This document shows positions 48,901-58,612 of a DNA stretch of 64,000 nt, piece after piece. Numbering within the stretch: the stretch's first letter is position 1; the number at the start of each line of letters is the position of its first letter. The notes beneath the pieces are model-generated. The model was not told where the DNA came from. It searched no databases and saw nothing but the letters and a program-made list of their open reading frames with translations. The position numbers and the translations under genes were made by a program. Source of the DNA: Mimachlamys varia (Eukaryota > Mollusca > Bivalvia > Pectinida > Pectinidae); assembly GCA_947623455.1 (NCBI GenBank), contig OX392530.1, positions 2,331,501 through 2,395,500 of the forward strand, given 5' to 3'.

Positions 48901-51900
48901 CCACACCCTTGCAAATTGACTACTGAGTCGTAACTTTTGAATGGTCGAGATCCCCACCCCGAAACTATACATACAATTACTGGGCATTAAGAGATGATCA
49001 CAATCATGGTTTTTGATTTGGCCCTGGGGTCTGCCACACCCTTTTAATTTGACCCCTGAGTCATAACTTTTAAACGGTTGAGATCCCCACCCCAAAACTA
49101 TACATACAATTACTGGGCATAAAGAGATGATCACAATCATGGTTTTTGATTTGGCCCTGGTTTAGCTATATTGATATTAGCGACTTCTTCTCCATAACCA
49201 CTGATTGGAAATCAGCCTTATTTGGCAGGAAGCATCTTCAGGTGACCAGGATTCAAAATTGTACTTATGGTGGGACTGACCCCCCAGGGGGCTGAGGGTT
49301 TGGGCCAAAAAGGGTTATTTAGCTATATTGGTTTAAGCGACTTCTTCTTCATAATTACTGTTTCAAAATCAACCTTATTTGGCAGGAAGCATCCTAGGTG
49401 CCCAGGATTCAAAATTGTACTTAAGGTAGGACTGACCCCCTAGGGGGCTGATGGCGGGGCCAAAAAGGGTTATTTATCTATATCATGGTTTAAGCGACTT
49501 CTTCTCCATAACCACTGATTGGAAATCAGCCTTATTTGGCAGGAAGCATCCCTAGGTGCTCAGGATTCAAAATTGTACTAATAGTGGGACTGACCCCCCA
49601 GGGGGCTGAGGGGCGGGTCAAAAAGAGTTATTTAGCTGTATTGATATTAGCGACTTCTTCTCCATAACCACTGATTGGAAATCAACCTTATTTGGTAGAA
49701 AGCATCCCTAGGTGCTTAGGATTCAAAATTGTACTAATGGTGGGACTGACCCCCCCCCCCCCCCCAGGGGGCTGAGAAGCGGGGAAAATATTTTACCATG
49801 ATAACCTAGATACCAATATATCCAGGTGAGTGATACAGGCCCTCTGGGCCTCTTGTTTCTCAGATGCCAGAGGGGGCATATGTATCACTGTGACACATCT
49901 AGTTTATATAATTGTAAAATACTGTAAAAGTCAATATTTTCGTGCATGGAAATTTTCGGTTTGTCAGCCTTCAAACTGTTTGCAATGAAGAAATCATTGC
50001 GCCGTCGGTCATACTGCTTTGAACCGAGTGCCTATAATACTACTGAACACTGTGGAGATATGAGAAGTGTTGAAATTGTTCACACATGGATGTATTCCCA
50101 AAGATTTAATACAAAAAAATAAGCGAAAATTTCTACGCCACAAACAATTAAACTTCTACAATACAGCCAGCATCAGTCAGAACACTTTTAAACTGCTAGA
50201 TATTTTGTGATATTGACTGCAGTAATGTAAATAAATGTTGACTAAGACAAATTAATGCATATTCACCAAGTGAAAAAAACCAACATTGCATCACTGACGA
50301 GTCCTAGAAGGATGAAACAGCTGTATGGTGCAGTTTACGTCTATTACTAAATTTAAAAAGGTGCAGCATATATGTGTGTTACGTCATCTTTAATGATAGG
50401 AGGTGGCAGACTCTGCTGGTTGATTTTTTAGTCTCCGAGGTTTGCTGGAGCCTTCATAGCCACAGTTAATCTCATTAGAGTAGTGGCACAGTACATGATA
50501 TACACATTTCCGTAGTACACGATTTGAAATTATACAGAATCAGTTTAATATTACTTCTAAATTCATAAACTAAAGGGGTTTAAACGCACCTGACCCTTCT
50601 GCTTCTATCTATCTACTTTATCTATTACTAAATTTAAAAGGTGCAGCATATGTGTGTTACGTTATCTTGTATAGTATTCAATGCTATTTTCAGCATCGAT
50701 GTCTAAGTATATTTGCGGACAAGAAGACAAACGCTCCCACGGGATTCGCCCTTGGGAGTATTGAGGGAAGAGTGGCCATTCACTATATCAACCCGACAAG
50801 TCCGAAAGATAACTTCACCTTCAAATGCCACCGGTCCAACGGAACCACCGGCGGCATGCAGGACATATACACCGTAAGGACAGCTTTCAGAAAGAATATA
50901 CTTGTATTTTAAGCGAAAAAAATGTAGTACGGAGTTATAGGACTGATATAAAATAAAAAATATGAAAGAAAATAACCGTGTTTGAAATATTTGACGGCTT
51001 AAGTACATTTATAATGATAAAGTAAACCACAGCATGATATGTCAAATAAGCAAACTGATGAGGATGAATCTTGTTAGTAAGACATCTATATTACAGCCCA
51101 CTTGGGTCTCTTGTTCATTAAACTAAACCTGTATTTCTAGGTAAATGACATATCGTTCCACCCTAGCCATGGCACACTGGCGACAGTTGGCTCGGACTGT
51201 CGATTTAGTTTCTGGGACAAAGATGCCCGCACAAAGCTGAAGACTTCCGAGCAGTTTGATCAGCCTTTAACTGCCTGTAACTTCAACGCCCAAGGGAACG
51301 TGTTCGCCTACGCAACAAGTTACGACTGGTCCAAGGTATTGTATTACAGTAACTCAACCCAGTTTCTGTTCAAATGTCTTGCTCAACCCAGTTTCTGTTC
51401 AAAATGTATTCCTCAACCCAGTTTCTTTTCATCTTTTATTACTCAACCCAGTTTCTGTTCAACTTTAATTACTCAACCCAGTTTCTGTTCAACTTTAATT
51501 ACTCAACCCAGTTTCTGTTCAACTTTTATTACTCAACCCAGTTTCTGTTTAACTTAAATTACTCAACACAGTTTCTGTTCAACTTTTATCACTGAACAAT
51601 GTTTCTGTTCAACAATTTATTACCGAACACAGTTTCTGTTCAAACAATTTATTACCGAACAAAGTTTCTGTTCAACAATTTATTACTGAACAAAGTTTCT
51701 GTTCAACAAGCTAATTCGTGGAATTTATGTCCCCCGCTTCAGGGCCACTTGGGGGGAAACATCATGTGCGTAGAGTTCTGGCATTTTGTACATGATGCCT
51801 ATATTTCATGATAAAAAGGGGGATAACTCCGTAAAATACGCGCGGAATTTCACGAAAATCGAACTCATTCGAGATACTTGAATAATAAGTATCCTCAACA

Positions 51901-53043
51901 AGTTTGATGAAAATCGAATTATTCCTTCAAAAGATAGAGCACGGAAAGCAATTTTTTGTACATAATGCTTTCATTTGGCAATGAAAGGGACAAAACTCTG
52001 TCGGATTCCAAAGAAAGTTGAGATACGACATCCAAACCCGTAATATATGTTAAACATCATTACCTTATATAATATTCTACAGAATTTAAAGTGAATTAAA
52101 TAAAAAACATAAGAGTTATGGCATTTTGTACATGATGCCTATATTTGGTGATAAAAGGGGGATAACTCCATAAAATATGCGCGGAATTTCACGAAAATCG
52201 AACTCATCCGAGGTACTTGGATGATAAGTATCCTGACCAAGTTTAATGAAAATCGGATTATTCCTTCAAAAGATAGAGCACGGAAATGAAGTGTGACAGA
52301 CAGACGGACAGAGGGAGGCAATGAAAGGGACAAAACTCTGTCGGATTCCAAAGAAAGTTGAGATACGACATCCAAACCCGTAATATATGTTAAACATCAT
52401 TACCTTATATAATATTCTACAGAATTTAAAGTGAATTAAATAAAAAACATAAGAGTTATGGCATTTTGTACATGATGCCTATATTTGGTGATAAAAGGGG
52501 GATAACTCCATAAAATATGCGCGGAATTTCACGAAAATCGAACTCATCCGAGGTACTTGGATGATAAGTATCCTGACCAAGTTTAATGAAAATCGGATTA
52601 TTCCTTCAAAAGATAGAGCACGGAAACGAAGTGTGACAGACAGACAGAGGGACGGACGGAGGGACGGACGGACAAACCCAAATCAATATCCCCCGTTCCT
52701 CCGGAAGCGGGGGACAACAAAATAGTACTTACCTCAGTTTCGATTTATAACTGAACAAATTTCTTGTTCATGGATGTAACTATAGCCCCATTAAGTTGTA
52801 AAATATCATTCTACCTGATACATGATTGCAAGAAAAAATCATCTTAATTTATACTTTTAGTTCCTGAATTTTGAACACAAAAATATTGACTATTGTAGAA
52901 ATCATATAGAATAAACATTCTAGTGATTCAGCATTATGAATGATATTTTTCAGGGCCACGAGGGATTTGACCCCCAAAAGAAACCTCACATCTTTTTGCG
53001 TCCTGGATTTGATGACCTTAAGCCCAGCATGAAGAAGACATAG
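36876..53043 (+). CDS. RAE1: RAE1/Gle2 mRNA export factor (WD40), 10 coding exons
   Basis: Ten exons with canonical GT-AG junctions, all in phase 0, join into 360 codons plus TAG; the vertebrate protein is about the same length. Family knowledge: RAE1 is a seven-bladed WD40 propeller that binds the GLEBS motif of NUP98 at the nuclear pore and acts in mRNA export and spindle assembly. Near-identical stretches include [46 protein letters not shown] and [12 protein letters not shown]; the N-terminus is short and FG-containing ([12 protein letters not shown]). An acceptor-like ATTACTTTCAG directly before 36842 suggests a noncoding exon upstream. Introns 2, 3, 7 and 9 open with tandem arrays, and other introns hold MITEs and a SINE. 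Poly(A) signal at 53441. Confidence 0.97.
37125..37179 (+). ncRNA. intronic hairpin, 24-bp arms and 7-nt loop
   Basis: Arms 37125-37148 and 37156-37179 pair at 21 of 24 positions. The three mismatches are all G-U wobbles in RNA of the RAE1 strand. Contains CTAGGTTC/GAACCTAG next to the loop. Could be a small-RNA precursor or just a repeat-derived palindrome. Confidence 0.4.
37222..37325 (-). repeat. tRNA-like sequence (SINE head or tRNA pseudogene), minus strand
   Basis: On the minus strand TTTAGCTCAGTGGTAGAGCG is a good A box and GTGGGTCCAATCCCAG a fair B box. The anticodon region is extended and the acceptor arms do not pair cleanly. It lies in RAE1 intron 1, antisense. Confidence 0.55.
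38190..38285 (+). CDS. RAE1: RAE1 coding exon 2
   Basis: 32 codons ([22 protein letters not shown]), acceptor ATTTTACAG, donor GTAAGT. Its last 62 bases are the founder unit of the array that follows. Confidence 0.95.
38219..38740 (+). repeat. 62-bp array of exon-2 end plus donor, 8 donors
   Basis: The 62-bp unit is the 3' part of exon 2 (GCCC..GATGG..CC..ACCTT..TTGTAGCGGG..AGCTGGGATAACAAT) followed by GTAAGTTTA. ACAATGTAAG occurs at 38281 (real), 38343, 38405, 38467, 38529, 38591, 38653 and 38715. A further decayed copy lies at 39218-39250, beyond the SINE. Reading through any later donor meets TAA soon after the first. Confidence 0.95.
38809..39137 (+). mobile_element. tRNA-derived SINE, well-kept copy
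   Basis: The head has A box TGGTCTAGTGGTAGGA and B box GGTTGCGAGTTCGAGTCC, then a body and the tail 'AACCGCTTTGAGGCTTCC..GTCGTGATAAAG..GGTATATAAGAACC'. Other copies: 15196 (+) and 56264 (-). It lies in RAE1 intron 2. Comparison with the known bivalve SINE families would name it. Confidence 0.9.
39530..39910. repeat. foldback repeat family X, copy 1
   Basis: It shares 'TGACATCATCATTA', 'CATAATTGTTACGTTGGATA', 'GACCGTCCCCGGG' and 'TAAATGCTGAGAA' with 56950-57365. Its second half contains inverted TTGGCATTCATA / CCTATGAATGCCAA arms and repeated GTCCAGTT/AACTGGAC words. No coding capacity. RAE1 intron 2. Confidence 0.75.
40032..40124 (+). CDS. RAE1: RAE1 coding exon 3
   Basis: 31 codons ([24 protein letters not shown]), acceptor GTTGTACAG, donor GTAAGT. 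Confidence 0.95.
40125..42826 (+). repeat. 34-bp minisatellite at the start of RAE1 intron 3, about 79 units
   Basis: The unit is GGTACATGATGCCTGAAGTA then ACAGATACTGAAAG, starting about 12 bases after the donor. Variable sites (GCCTGAAG, GGCTGAAG, GTCTGAAG, GCCCGAAG, GCCTGGAG) mark individual units. Four or more units lack 7 bp (ATGATGTAACAG). The 34-bp period is not a multiple of three and no frame on the minus strand holds a stop, which produces open frames of up to 924 codons that I do not regard as genes. Confidence 0.97.
43930..44016 (+). CDS. RAE1: RAE1 coding exon 4
   Basis: 29 codons ([24 protein letters not shown]), acceptor TTTTACAG, donor GTAAGA. Confidence 0.96.
44047..44652. 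mobile_element. about 600-bp MITE in RAE1 intron 4
   Basis: The termini GTAAATCGGGATATTTTTGG and CCAAAATATCCCGATTTAC are inverted repeats of about 19 bp. The interior is AT-rich with no transposase. No target duplication could be fixed. Confidence 0.65.
44872..44958 (+). CDS. RAE1: RAE1 coding exon 5
   Basis: 29 codons ([23 protein letters not shown]), acceptor TCTCTCAG, donor GTATGT. Confidence 0.97.
46300..46340 (+). repeat. duplicated acceptor and start of RAE1 exon 6
   Basis: TTTTTTGTTTGTACAG then TTTTGGGATAC(T/A)C(A/G) occurs twice, with exon starts at 46318 and 46380 (62 bp apart). The first copy encodes FWDTQQA then runs into TAA, so only the second can give the full protein. Confidence 0.92.
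46380..46451 (+). CDS. RAE1: RAE1 coding exon 6
   Basis: 24 codons ([20 protein letters not shown]..), acceptor TTTGTACAG, donor GTAAGT. It is chosen over the decoy acceptor at 46318 because only this one keeps the frame. Confidence 0.96.
46710..46817 (+). CDS. RAE1: RAE1 coding exon 7
   Basis: 36 codons ([26 protein letters not shown]), acceptor TTCACACAG, donor GTAATC. Its last 37 bases seed the array that follows. Confidence 0.96.
46781..47645 (+). repeat. 80-bp array of exon-7 end plus donor, 11 copies
   Basis: GGAATTCAG starts units at 46781 (real exon), 46861, 46942, 47022, 47102 and then about every 80 bp to 47581. Each carries the exon-7 end coding [12 protein letters not shown], a donor (GTAATC or GTAACC) and 42 bp of intron. 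Most units are preceded by CCACAG or CCGCAG, so each could in principle act as a 36-nt in-frame exon. The unit at 47102 has lost one base (CTGAATTCCAG) and would break the frame. Confidence 0.96.
48380..49858 (+). repeat. dispersed repeat family R, copy 2, internally amplified
   Basis: It opens with a CGTCCGTCGTC run, then about six 133-bp units (GGCATTAAGAG at 48450, 48583, 48716, 48849, 48982 and 49115), then four units of about 155 bp starting TTTAGCTATATTGATATTAG, and ends with CAGGCCCTCTGGGCCTCTTG at 49858. Both the units and the end match 2971-3774. RAE1 intron 7. Confidence 0.85.
50694..50873 (+). CDS. RAE1: RAE1 coding exon 8
   Basis: 60 codons ([25 protein letters not shown]), acceptor CTATTTTCAG, donor GTAAGG. 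Confidence 0.97.
51141..51335 (+). CDS. RAE1: RAE1 coding exon 9
   Basis: 65 codons ([26 protein letters not shown]), acceptor TATTTCTAG, donor GTATTG. Confidence 0.97.
51345..51710 (+). repeat. 30-bp array at the start of RAE1 intron 9, about 12 units
   Basis: The unit is ACTCAACCCAGTTTCTGTTC then AACTTTAATT, starting about 12 bases after the donor. Later units drift (ACTGAACAATG, ACCGAACACAG). The 30-bp period leaves open frames that continue exon 9 but are not conserved RAE1 sequence. Confidence 0.93.
51727..52721. mobile_element. repeat with inverted GTCCCCCGCTTC ends and a 339-bp internal duplication
   Basis: The left end TGTCCCCCGCTTC is inverted at the right end (GAAGCGGGGGACA). Inside, 51978-52316 is repeated almost exactly as 52317-52655, with a third, more diverged partial unit before it (51783-51975). 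GACAGACAGACGGACGG microsatellite near both unit ends. RAE1 intron 9. Confidence 0.8.
52954..53043 (+). CDS. RAE1: RAE1 coding exon 10
   Basis: 29 codons then TAG; acceptor [27 protein letters not shown] matches the RAE1 C-terminus. Confidence 0.96.
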   Translation, partial: GHEGFDPQKKPHIFLRPGFDDLKPSMKKT

Positions 53044-53440
53044 AGACATTTGTGTACAAAATGAACAGCTAGTTTAAAAAAAAACTTTGGCCATCTGCTT
53101 TTATCAAGACATGTTGAAATGACCCCATTGAAAATTGGGATTTTGTCTAGTTGTGTATAACTTGTAATCTGTATATATATATCAGCTTCATTTCAGAATT
53201 TCTAAGTCACTATGTCATGAAGATATGCATATCTTTGATACATTTTCAGTGAACAGTATACAAAATGTTTATATGTTTTCTATTGACAAAAAAGGCTAAT
53301 GCAATATCTGTTAGATAGGTTGAAAATAATTTACAGCACATATATATGTTAAATGTCATTTTTTTGCGTTATATTATCACCATCAAAATGTTCTCCTCAA
53401 TTATTTGTGCTATTTACAGCTTTGTGATATAAGATTGCAC

Positions 53441-53446
53441 AATAAA
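53441..53446 (+). terminator. RAE1: RAE1 poly(A) signal
   Basis: AATAAA about 400 bp after the stop; the 3' UTR would run 53044 to about 53465. Confidence 0.7.
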
Positions 53447-53566
53447 AGTTTCTTATTCCTGTTTCCAATTATCAGGAAATACGATTGCCCAGACCTTTTC
53501 ATTGAAATTTGTTTTACCAATCAATTACATAAATTTGTACCATTTTGACCACAGGCACTTGTGACG

Positions 53567-53866
53567 AGGAGAATAACCATCAATACATCACATGTATATA
53601 GATAATATAGCGAAGTATGAATAATTGATTTAAATTTCACAAAAAATCGACTATCAGACACTGAAAACTGTCTTTTTTCAGTGACTGATAGTCAATCTTT
53701 TTCTGATTTAACCGCTTGACATATCAAGCTGAAATTTGGCAATTATTTTCATTGTGGTTTTAGATGATTAAAAACATAAAAAGAAAATTGGAAATTTTTT
53801 TTCATATTTTTTTTTCTAATTATTCATATTTCGCTATATTATTAATATATTGATGGTTATTCTCCT
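53567..53866. mobile_element. 300-bp MITE with long inverted ends
   Basis: The ends AGGAGAATAACCATCAATA and its exact complement TATTGATGGTTATTCTCCT, plus inner arms ATAATATAGCGAA.TATGAATAATT, form terminal inverted repeats of about 60 bp with one small gap. A second hairpin (GACTATCAG.CACTGAAAA) sits at 53649-53693. No coding capacity. Just past the RAE1 poly(A) signal. Confidence 0.85.
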
Positions 53867-54079
53867 GGCCACAAGATGTGATTTTGGTAAAAATAACTTT
53901 TAAGGACATTCACGTGTAAACCAGAAGTGTCTGGAAAAGTAAACCCCACAAAGTACAGACGTGGGTTAACCTTTGTTAGCCATTTCACCCCTCTGTAACA
54001 TTAATAAACTCACCAGGCACTGTCCCGGATAAGTCCATTACGGTGTTCAGTGGTGGTAGGGTAACAACAGATGCACATG

Positions 54080-54481
54080 TTAAAGGCCCAATATACGTAA
54101 CTTCAGGAAATGTTTCGTGATTCTGAAAAATTCTGAAAAAAATCCAAAATTGATAACCATGCAAAAATAAGCCTAAAACGAAGTAAACCTGAGCGGTAAC
54201 TAACAAGAAACTCTTGACAAAAAAATCCAAAGAATTGAAAATAATTCAGGTGGGGCCCACTTCAACAACAAGCCGAAGTTAGAAGACAGTTCAAAATGGA
54301 CGCGTGTTTACAAATACACTGTACTGCGTTTCAACTGCTGCTGTACCGGTAACCGGGTAAGAAGTGATCTTGAATATTGCTGATATCAGTTAATTTTAAC
54401 TAAATCTATAAATAAAAAAAATTATTGGGCTTGATTTTTGCTTTAAGTTTTGCCGAAAGTTGCATATATTGGGCCTTTTAA
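54080..54481. mobile_element. MITE family T, copy 2
   Basis: Same inverted ends and interior as 5612-6007, flanked by TTAA on both sides. Shared words include AAACGAAGTAAACCTGAGCG and CAACTGCTGCTGTACCGGTA. Confidence 0.88.
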
Positions 54482-55349
54482 GTCAACTGTGCAAGGTGAA
54501 ATTTTCCTGTAGGAAAGCTTAGATAAAAATTCCATACATTTCGAAATTAACTGTGTGGGGGAGGTGGAAGGCACTTGTATTAATAAATCATGAGTGATAG
54601 GGTTAAAACCATATCTCCTAGTTTAAACAGTATTTATTCAAAATTCAAGCATGACATTGGATACATATATTATTACACAGGGATTGGAAAACAAGAAAAC
54701 AGACATCGGTATTAGTGACAAACTTGCATGGGCTGGTAGTGTTTTGTTTAAGTTTGTAAGCAACAGAAATTTGTGTTGTGTGACCATAGCAGTGTTTTCT
54801 TAAAAAAATCATTATAATTGTCTTAAGAGTAGTTACACTTATTAAGTTTTTCGGACAATTCTCAACATGAATTGTTGACAGTCATATATTTTTTTAACAT
54901 CACAATAGAGATTACAGCATGTTACCGTAGTAAATTACTGTTTAGCCCCTTGTCAACCTTCTTGTTCGTAAAGACTCGTTCTGACTGGATATCTTCCCGG
55001 GGTCTATATTTCTATAGCCCTCTCTGTCGGGATCTATAAAAGCATGTGCGAGGGGAGGTAACTGTAACTTGTACCATTCTAAAACAATTGACAAAATGCA
55101 ACCGAGTTTGAATTGCATTTTCTTGTGCAGTTTTCGAACTTAATAAAATAATCACCTCCTGGCAAAAAAGTGTGTAAATATAACGTACATGTGCAGCATA
55201 ATTCAGTAAGTCAGCAATGGTCAGTTGGTCTGCTGGCTACATCAATGAGCTTACCACACTTCTAAATACTCACAGGGACAATACATGTATATTACCTTGT
55301 GACTTTGCTTGTAAATGATCACTGCATGAGATGACGAGATATTTTGAAG
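54482..55349. other. intergenic, nothing recognised
   Basis: No exon or clear repeat structure seen. Confidence 0.45.
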
Positions 55350-55700
55350 GATGGTGTTGAATGAAGATTTTGATGATAGCTGCCACCACACTGGGTTATC
55401 AACGAAGAAATGGCAGAACGATAGTTGCCATCAAATGGGGTTATTTAAATTTAATTTCGATGAAAGGACAGAAACGATTGTTTCCCCCGAATAGGGTTAT
55501 AATGAAGACACTACAAAAATAACATCTGCCATGCATCACATAGGATTTCTATGAAGACATAGTAGAAATGATAGTTGCCATCACATAGGCTTATAATAAA
55601 GGCATGGCAAATTATTTCTATCATCACATCGATTTAACAGGAAGACTTGACTGAAATTATAGCTACCATCACGTAGGTATTTGTATGACTTGGAAGACAG
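55350..55700. repeat. degenerate tandem array, about 65-bp units
   Basis: About six diverged units of 'ATGAAGACATAGTAGAAATG' then ATAGTTGCCATCACATAGG(C/G)TTATA. It abuts the 3' side of the minus-strand retroelement relic that follows. Confidence 0.7.
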
Positions 55701-55960
55701 AGAATATTTCGTATGATGGCGACCATAAATCAATAGTCTTCATCAACCTAAATCTCTCTCTATCACGAAAATCTCGATATTTAGAGCAAACCCTAGAATA
55801 ACGAATCAACTGCGACATGTGAACAGCATAGGTTGGAGAGAAGCAGGGATGTTGCTATCAAGAAAGACAGCATATCGTCGATGTATCTGAAAGTGAAATA
55901 AAAATATTTGGCAAAGTTTATGTTACTTGTCCTGATAAGCTCCTCACAATGTTAAAACAA
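55701..55960 (-). mobile_element. retroelement P, short relic B
   Basis: It matches the minus-strand element at 62655-64000 in pieces: 'TCACGAAAATC.CGATATTTAGAGCAA', 'CAACTGCGACATGT.AACA', 'CATAGGTTGGAGA', then after an internal deletion 'ACAGCATATCGTCGAT.TATCTGAAAGTG' (the YIDD motif strand) and 'CTGATAAGCTCCT'. Not functional. Confidence 0.85.
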
Positions 55961-56263
55961 TCAGTTAATATAATAATTTTACTTAGTAAGCAATTTCATT
56001 TTGATGATTAACATACTCGAATATAGCTTTACTTTGAATTTTGTTCAGAAAAGTTTTCCCTTGTCCTTACCGTCCATCTCCTCAGGACACTTCGGGCTTC
56101 TTCTGCCAAGAGATTTGTTTCGGTTTTCCAATTACATTGATAAGAAATAAAACTGAACAGAAAGAAATGAAACAAAAACAAAATTAAGGAAAAAATACAA
56201 AATATGTGACACCATCGATGCCAAATCATCGCGACGTGTCGGCAAAAAGCAAAAATAATAATA

Positions 56264-56599
56264 ATTCGAGGTTCTTATATATCGCTTTATCACGACCTTA
56301 AAGGAAGCCTCAAAGCGGTTTACAAATTATTATCCGTGGTTATAGGGTCTTAGTAACCAGCCAATTTCGTTCTCAACTCCCTGGGGAGCATGCAACCGGT
56401 GCTGCCATTTCGGCGCTCACAGCTAGCATTATACGATTGCTATACCCAACCACGTATTCATTTACTGTTAAGTAGACTGGAACAAACAAGAGTAACGTAT
56501 CTTGCTCAGGGATAAAACACAAGTACCGTGGCCGGGACTCGAGAACTCGCAACACTTCGATCACGAGACCGGCGTGCTACCACAAGACCATCGTGCCTC
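56264..56599 (-). mobile_element. tRNA-derived SINE, minus strand
   Basis: Reverse complement of the element at 38809, complete from the GGTTCTTATATA tail to the tRNA head (ACCACAAGACCATCGTGCC). Confidence 0.88.
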
Positions 56600-56949
56600 A
56601 AAAACAAAACAAAAACGTTTAGCCATTAGTTGTGTCGCAAAATAGATTAATAATCTTATTTTGTACATGTAAAGAGATTACTTTAACTTCACTAATTGAA
56701 ATTTTGTAGTATAGATTTTGTTGATATGGATTGACGTAAAAGTGATTGTACATTTATATCTCTCTGTCTCCGAATACATCGGCAGGCATACTACACTAAC
56801 GAATTGATGTATGTATGTATATTTTAGACGTTGAGGTTATCTCCCTTCTTCCAGTATATAATTATATACGTCGTTGTAAAGCCTATGATCACCATATTGT
56901 AAAAGCATTAGAAGAATATATTTACCATTGGATGGCATTGCCACTTTAT

Positions 56950-57365
56950 AACCCTACCGAATTCAGTTGGTATTCAGTAGGCCATGAATGCCAATGGCCG
57001 ATTGCTGACATCATCATTACTATGGCGTCATAATTGTTACGTTGGATACCATTGACCGTCCCCGGGCGATGGCTGTTCTTTTCATTGAACAAGCATATAC
57101 GACAAATACATTATTTAAGCTAAATGCTGAGAAGTAAAATGTGTTATTGATTGTACAGATTCTAAAAATGGCAAATATAAGAATTGAGGTATATATAGAA
57201 AGTTTTTATTTCAGCATTAAACTGCTTTCAGTTGGCATTCATAGGATGTATGAATGCCAACTGGTCAAAGGCTAGCGCTTCATGTTGGATTTTTCTTTGT
57301 CCAGTTGGCATTCATATAACCTATGAATGCTAACTGAAAACAGATCAATGCTTAAATAAACACTT
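56950..57365. repeat. foldback repeat family X, copy 2
   Basis: Matches 39530-39910. Here the inverted arms are clearer: CAGTTGGCATTCATA near 57230, ATGAATGCCAACTGG near 57252 and CCAGTTGGCATTCATA near 57301. Confidence 0.78.
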
Positions 57366-57624
57366 TCTATATGTACCCCGAGCCTATCGACTTACAGTAC
57401 CGTTATATGTCAGCGTAACAAACTTATGGGAGATTTGTGTATTTTAAATACACGTATATCTATACTCTACAATCGTACATGATTCTTTTTTCCTGTCCAA
57501 TTTCATCTCCTTACAACTTTTCGTTTCTTTCACTTGTAGTCTTAACAAGTAACTCTACATTCATCATTGGCATAGTTTGTTGTTATTACGTGATCTATTT
57601 GGAAATTGTAACCTTATGCATTCC

Positions 57625-58015
57625 TTAAAGGCCCAATATACGTAACTTCAGGAAAATATTCGTTAATCTGAAAAATTCTGAAAAAAAATCCAGTTGATAA
57701 CCATGCAAAATTAAGCCTAAAACGAAGTAAACCTGAGCGGTAACTAGCGAGAAACTCCTGATAGAAAAATCCAAAGAATTGAAAATCATTCAGGTGGGGC
57801 CCACTTCAATAACAAACCGCAGGTAGAAGACAGTCAAAATGGTCGCGTGTTTACAAATACCGAGTTTCAACTGCTGCCGTACCGATAACCGCTAAGAAGT
57901 CATCTTGAATATTGCTGAAATCAGTTAATCTTAACTAAATCTATGAAAATAATAAATTATTAGGCTTGATTTTCGCATCAAGTTTTGCCGAAAGTTACGT
58001 ATATTGGGCCTTTAA
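57625..58015. mobile_element. MITE family T, copy 3
   Basis: 391 bp, TTAA at both ends, with the best-kept inverted ends of the three copies (TTAAAGGCCCAATATACGTA / TACGTATATTGGGCCTTTAA). Confidence 0.9.
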
Positions 58016-58612
58016 GGTAAAGACATAAACCTATATGTTTTTTTTCAAGTTTTAAAACCAAATAAAAGAGTGGTTTACCGTTCATTACTACAGTACAAAG
58101 TGTGAGAGTATGCCACGTACTTCTCTCCAATCATCTTTCCCATGATGCAACATGTACACAATTTCTAAAATACTGAACACTCCACCAGAAATTGATGCCC
58201 TTTTTAAAAATGACTGTTAAAGCAATGTGATAATTGGCATGATGGGTCTGTTGTTCAGCTATTACCAATATATACGCTTGCCCATAAGGTAGGGACCACC
58301 TATATCTTAGATTGAACTTAAATTTATTCGATGTTTTTTTTTTTTTAAATCAACGACAGCTCAACTGAAAGTAGGAATGTCTTTCAGGAATCTAACGAAA
58401 CGATACACAATCGATGCGAGAAAAAAAAATCACTGAACCTGAATTACTGCATCATTTAAAAAAATCGTGCTCAAAAAGGCATTCCGAAAGCCAAGGAAGA
58501 TTGTTTCTGTAAAAGTCTTTAATTAACAGGTACGTCATCAAATTAACAAAACAGATATAATACTTGATCAAGAAAATGAATTTAACAACGAGTTCAATTT
58601 TGTATTCTTTTA
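58016..58612. other. intergenic, nothing recognised
   Basis: No supported feature. Confidence 0.4.

Noticed and set aside
51300..51811. Extension of RAE1 exon 9 through QPSFCS repeats
   Set aside because: The frame leaves conserved RAE1 sequence exactly at the GT donor after SYDWSK, and exon 10 resumes the known C-terminus; the extension is the 30-bp array.
51599..52721. Horizontal transfer or bacterial origin of parts of the window, given the ParB-like domain
   Set aside because: The domain exon has normal animal splice sites, similar base composition to its neighbours and MITE-filled introns; no bacterial gene order exists anywhere in the window.
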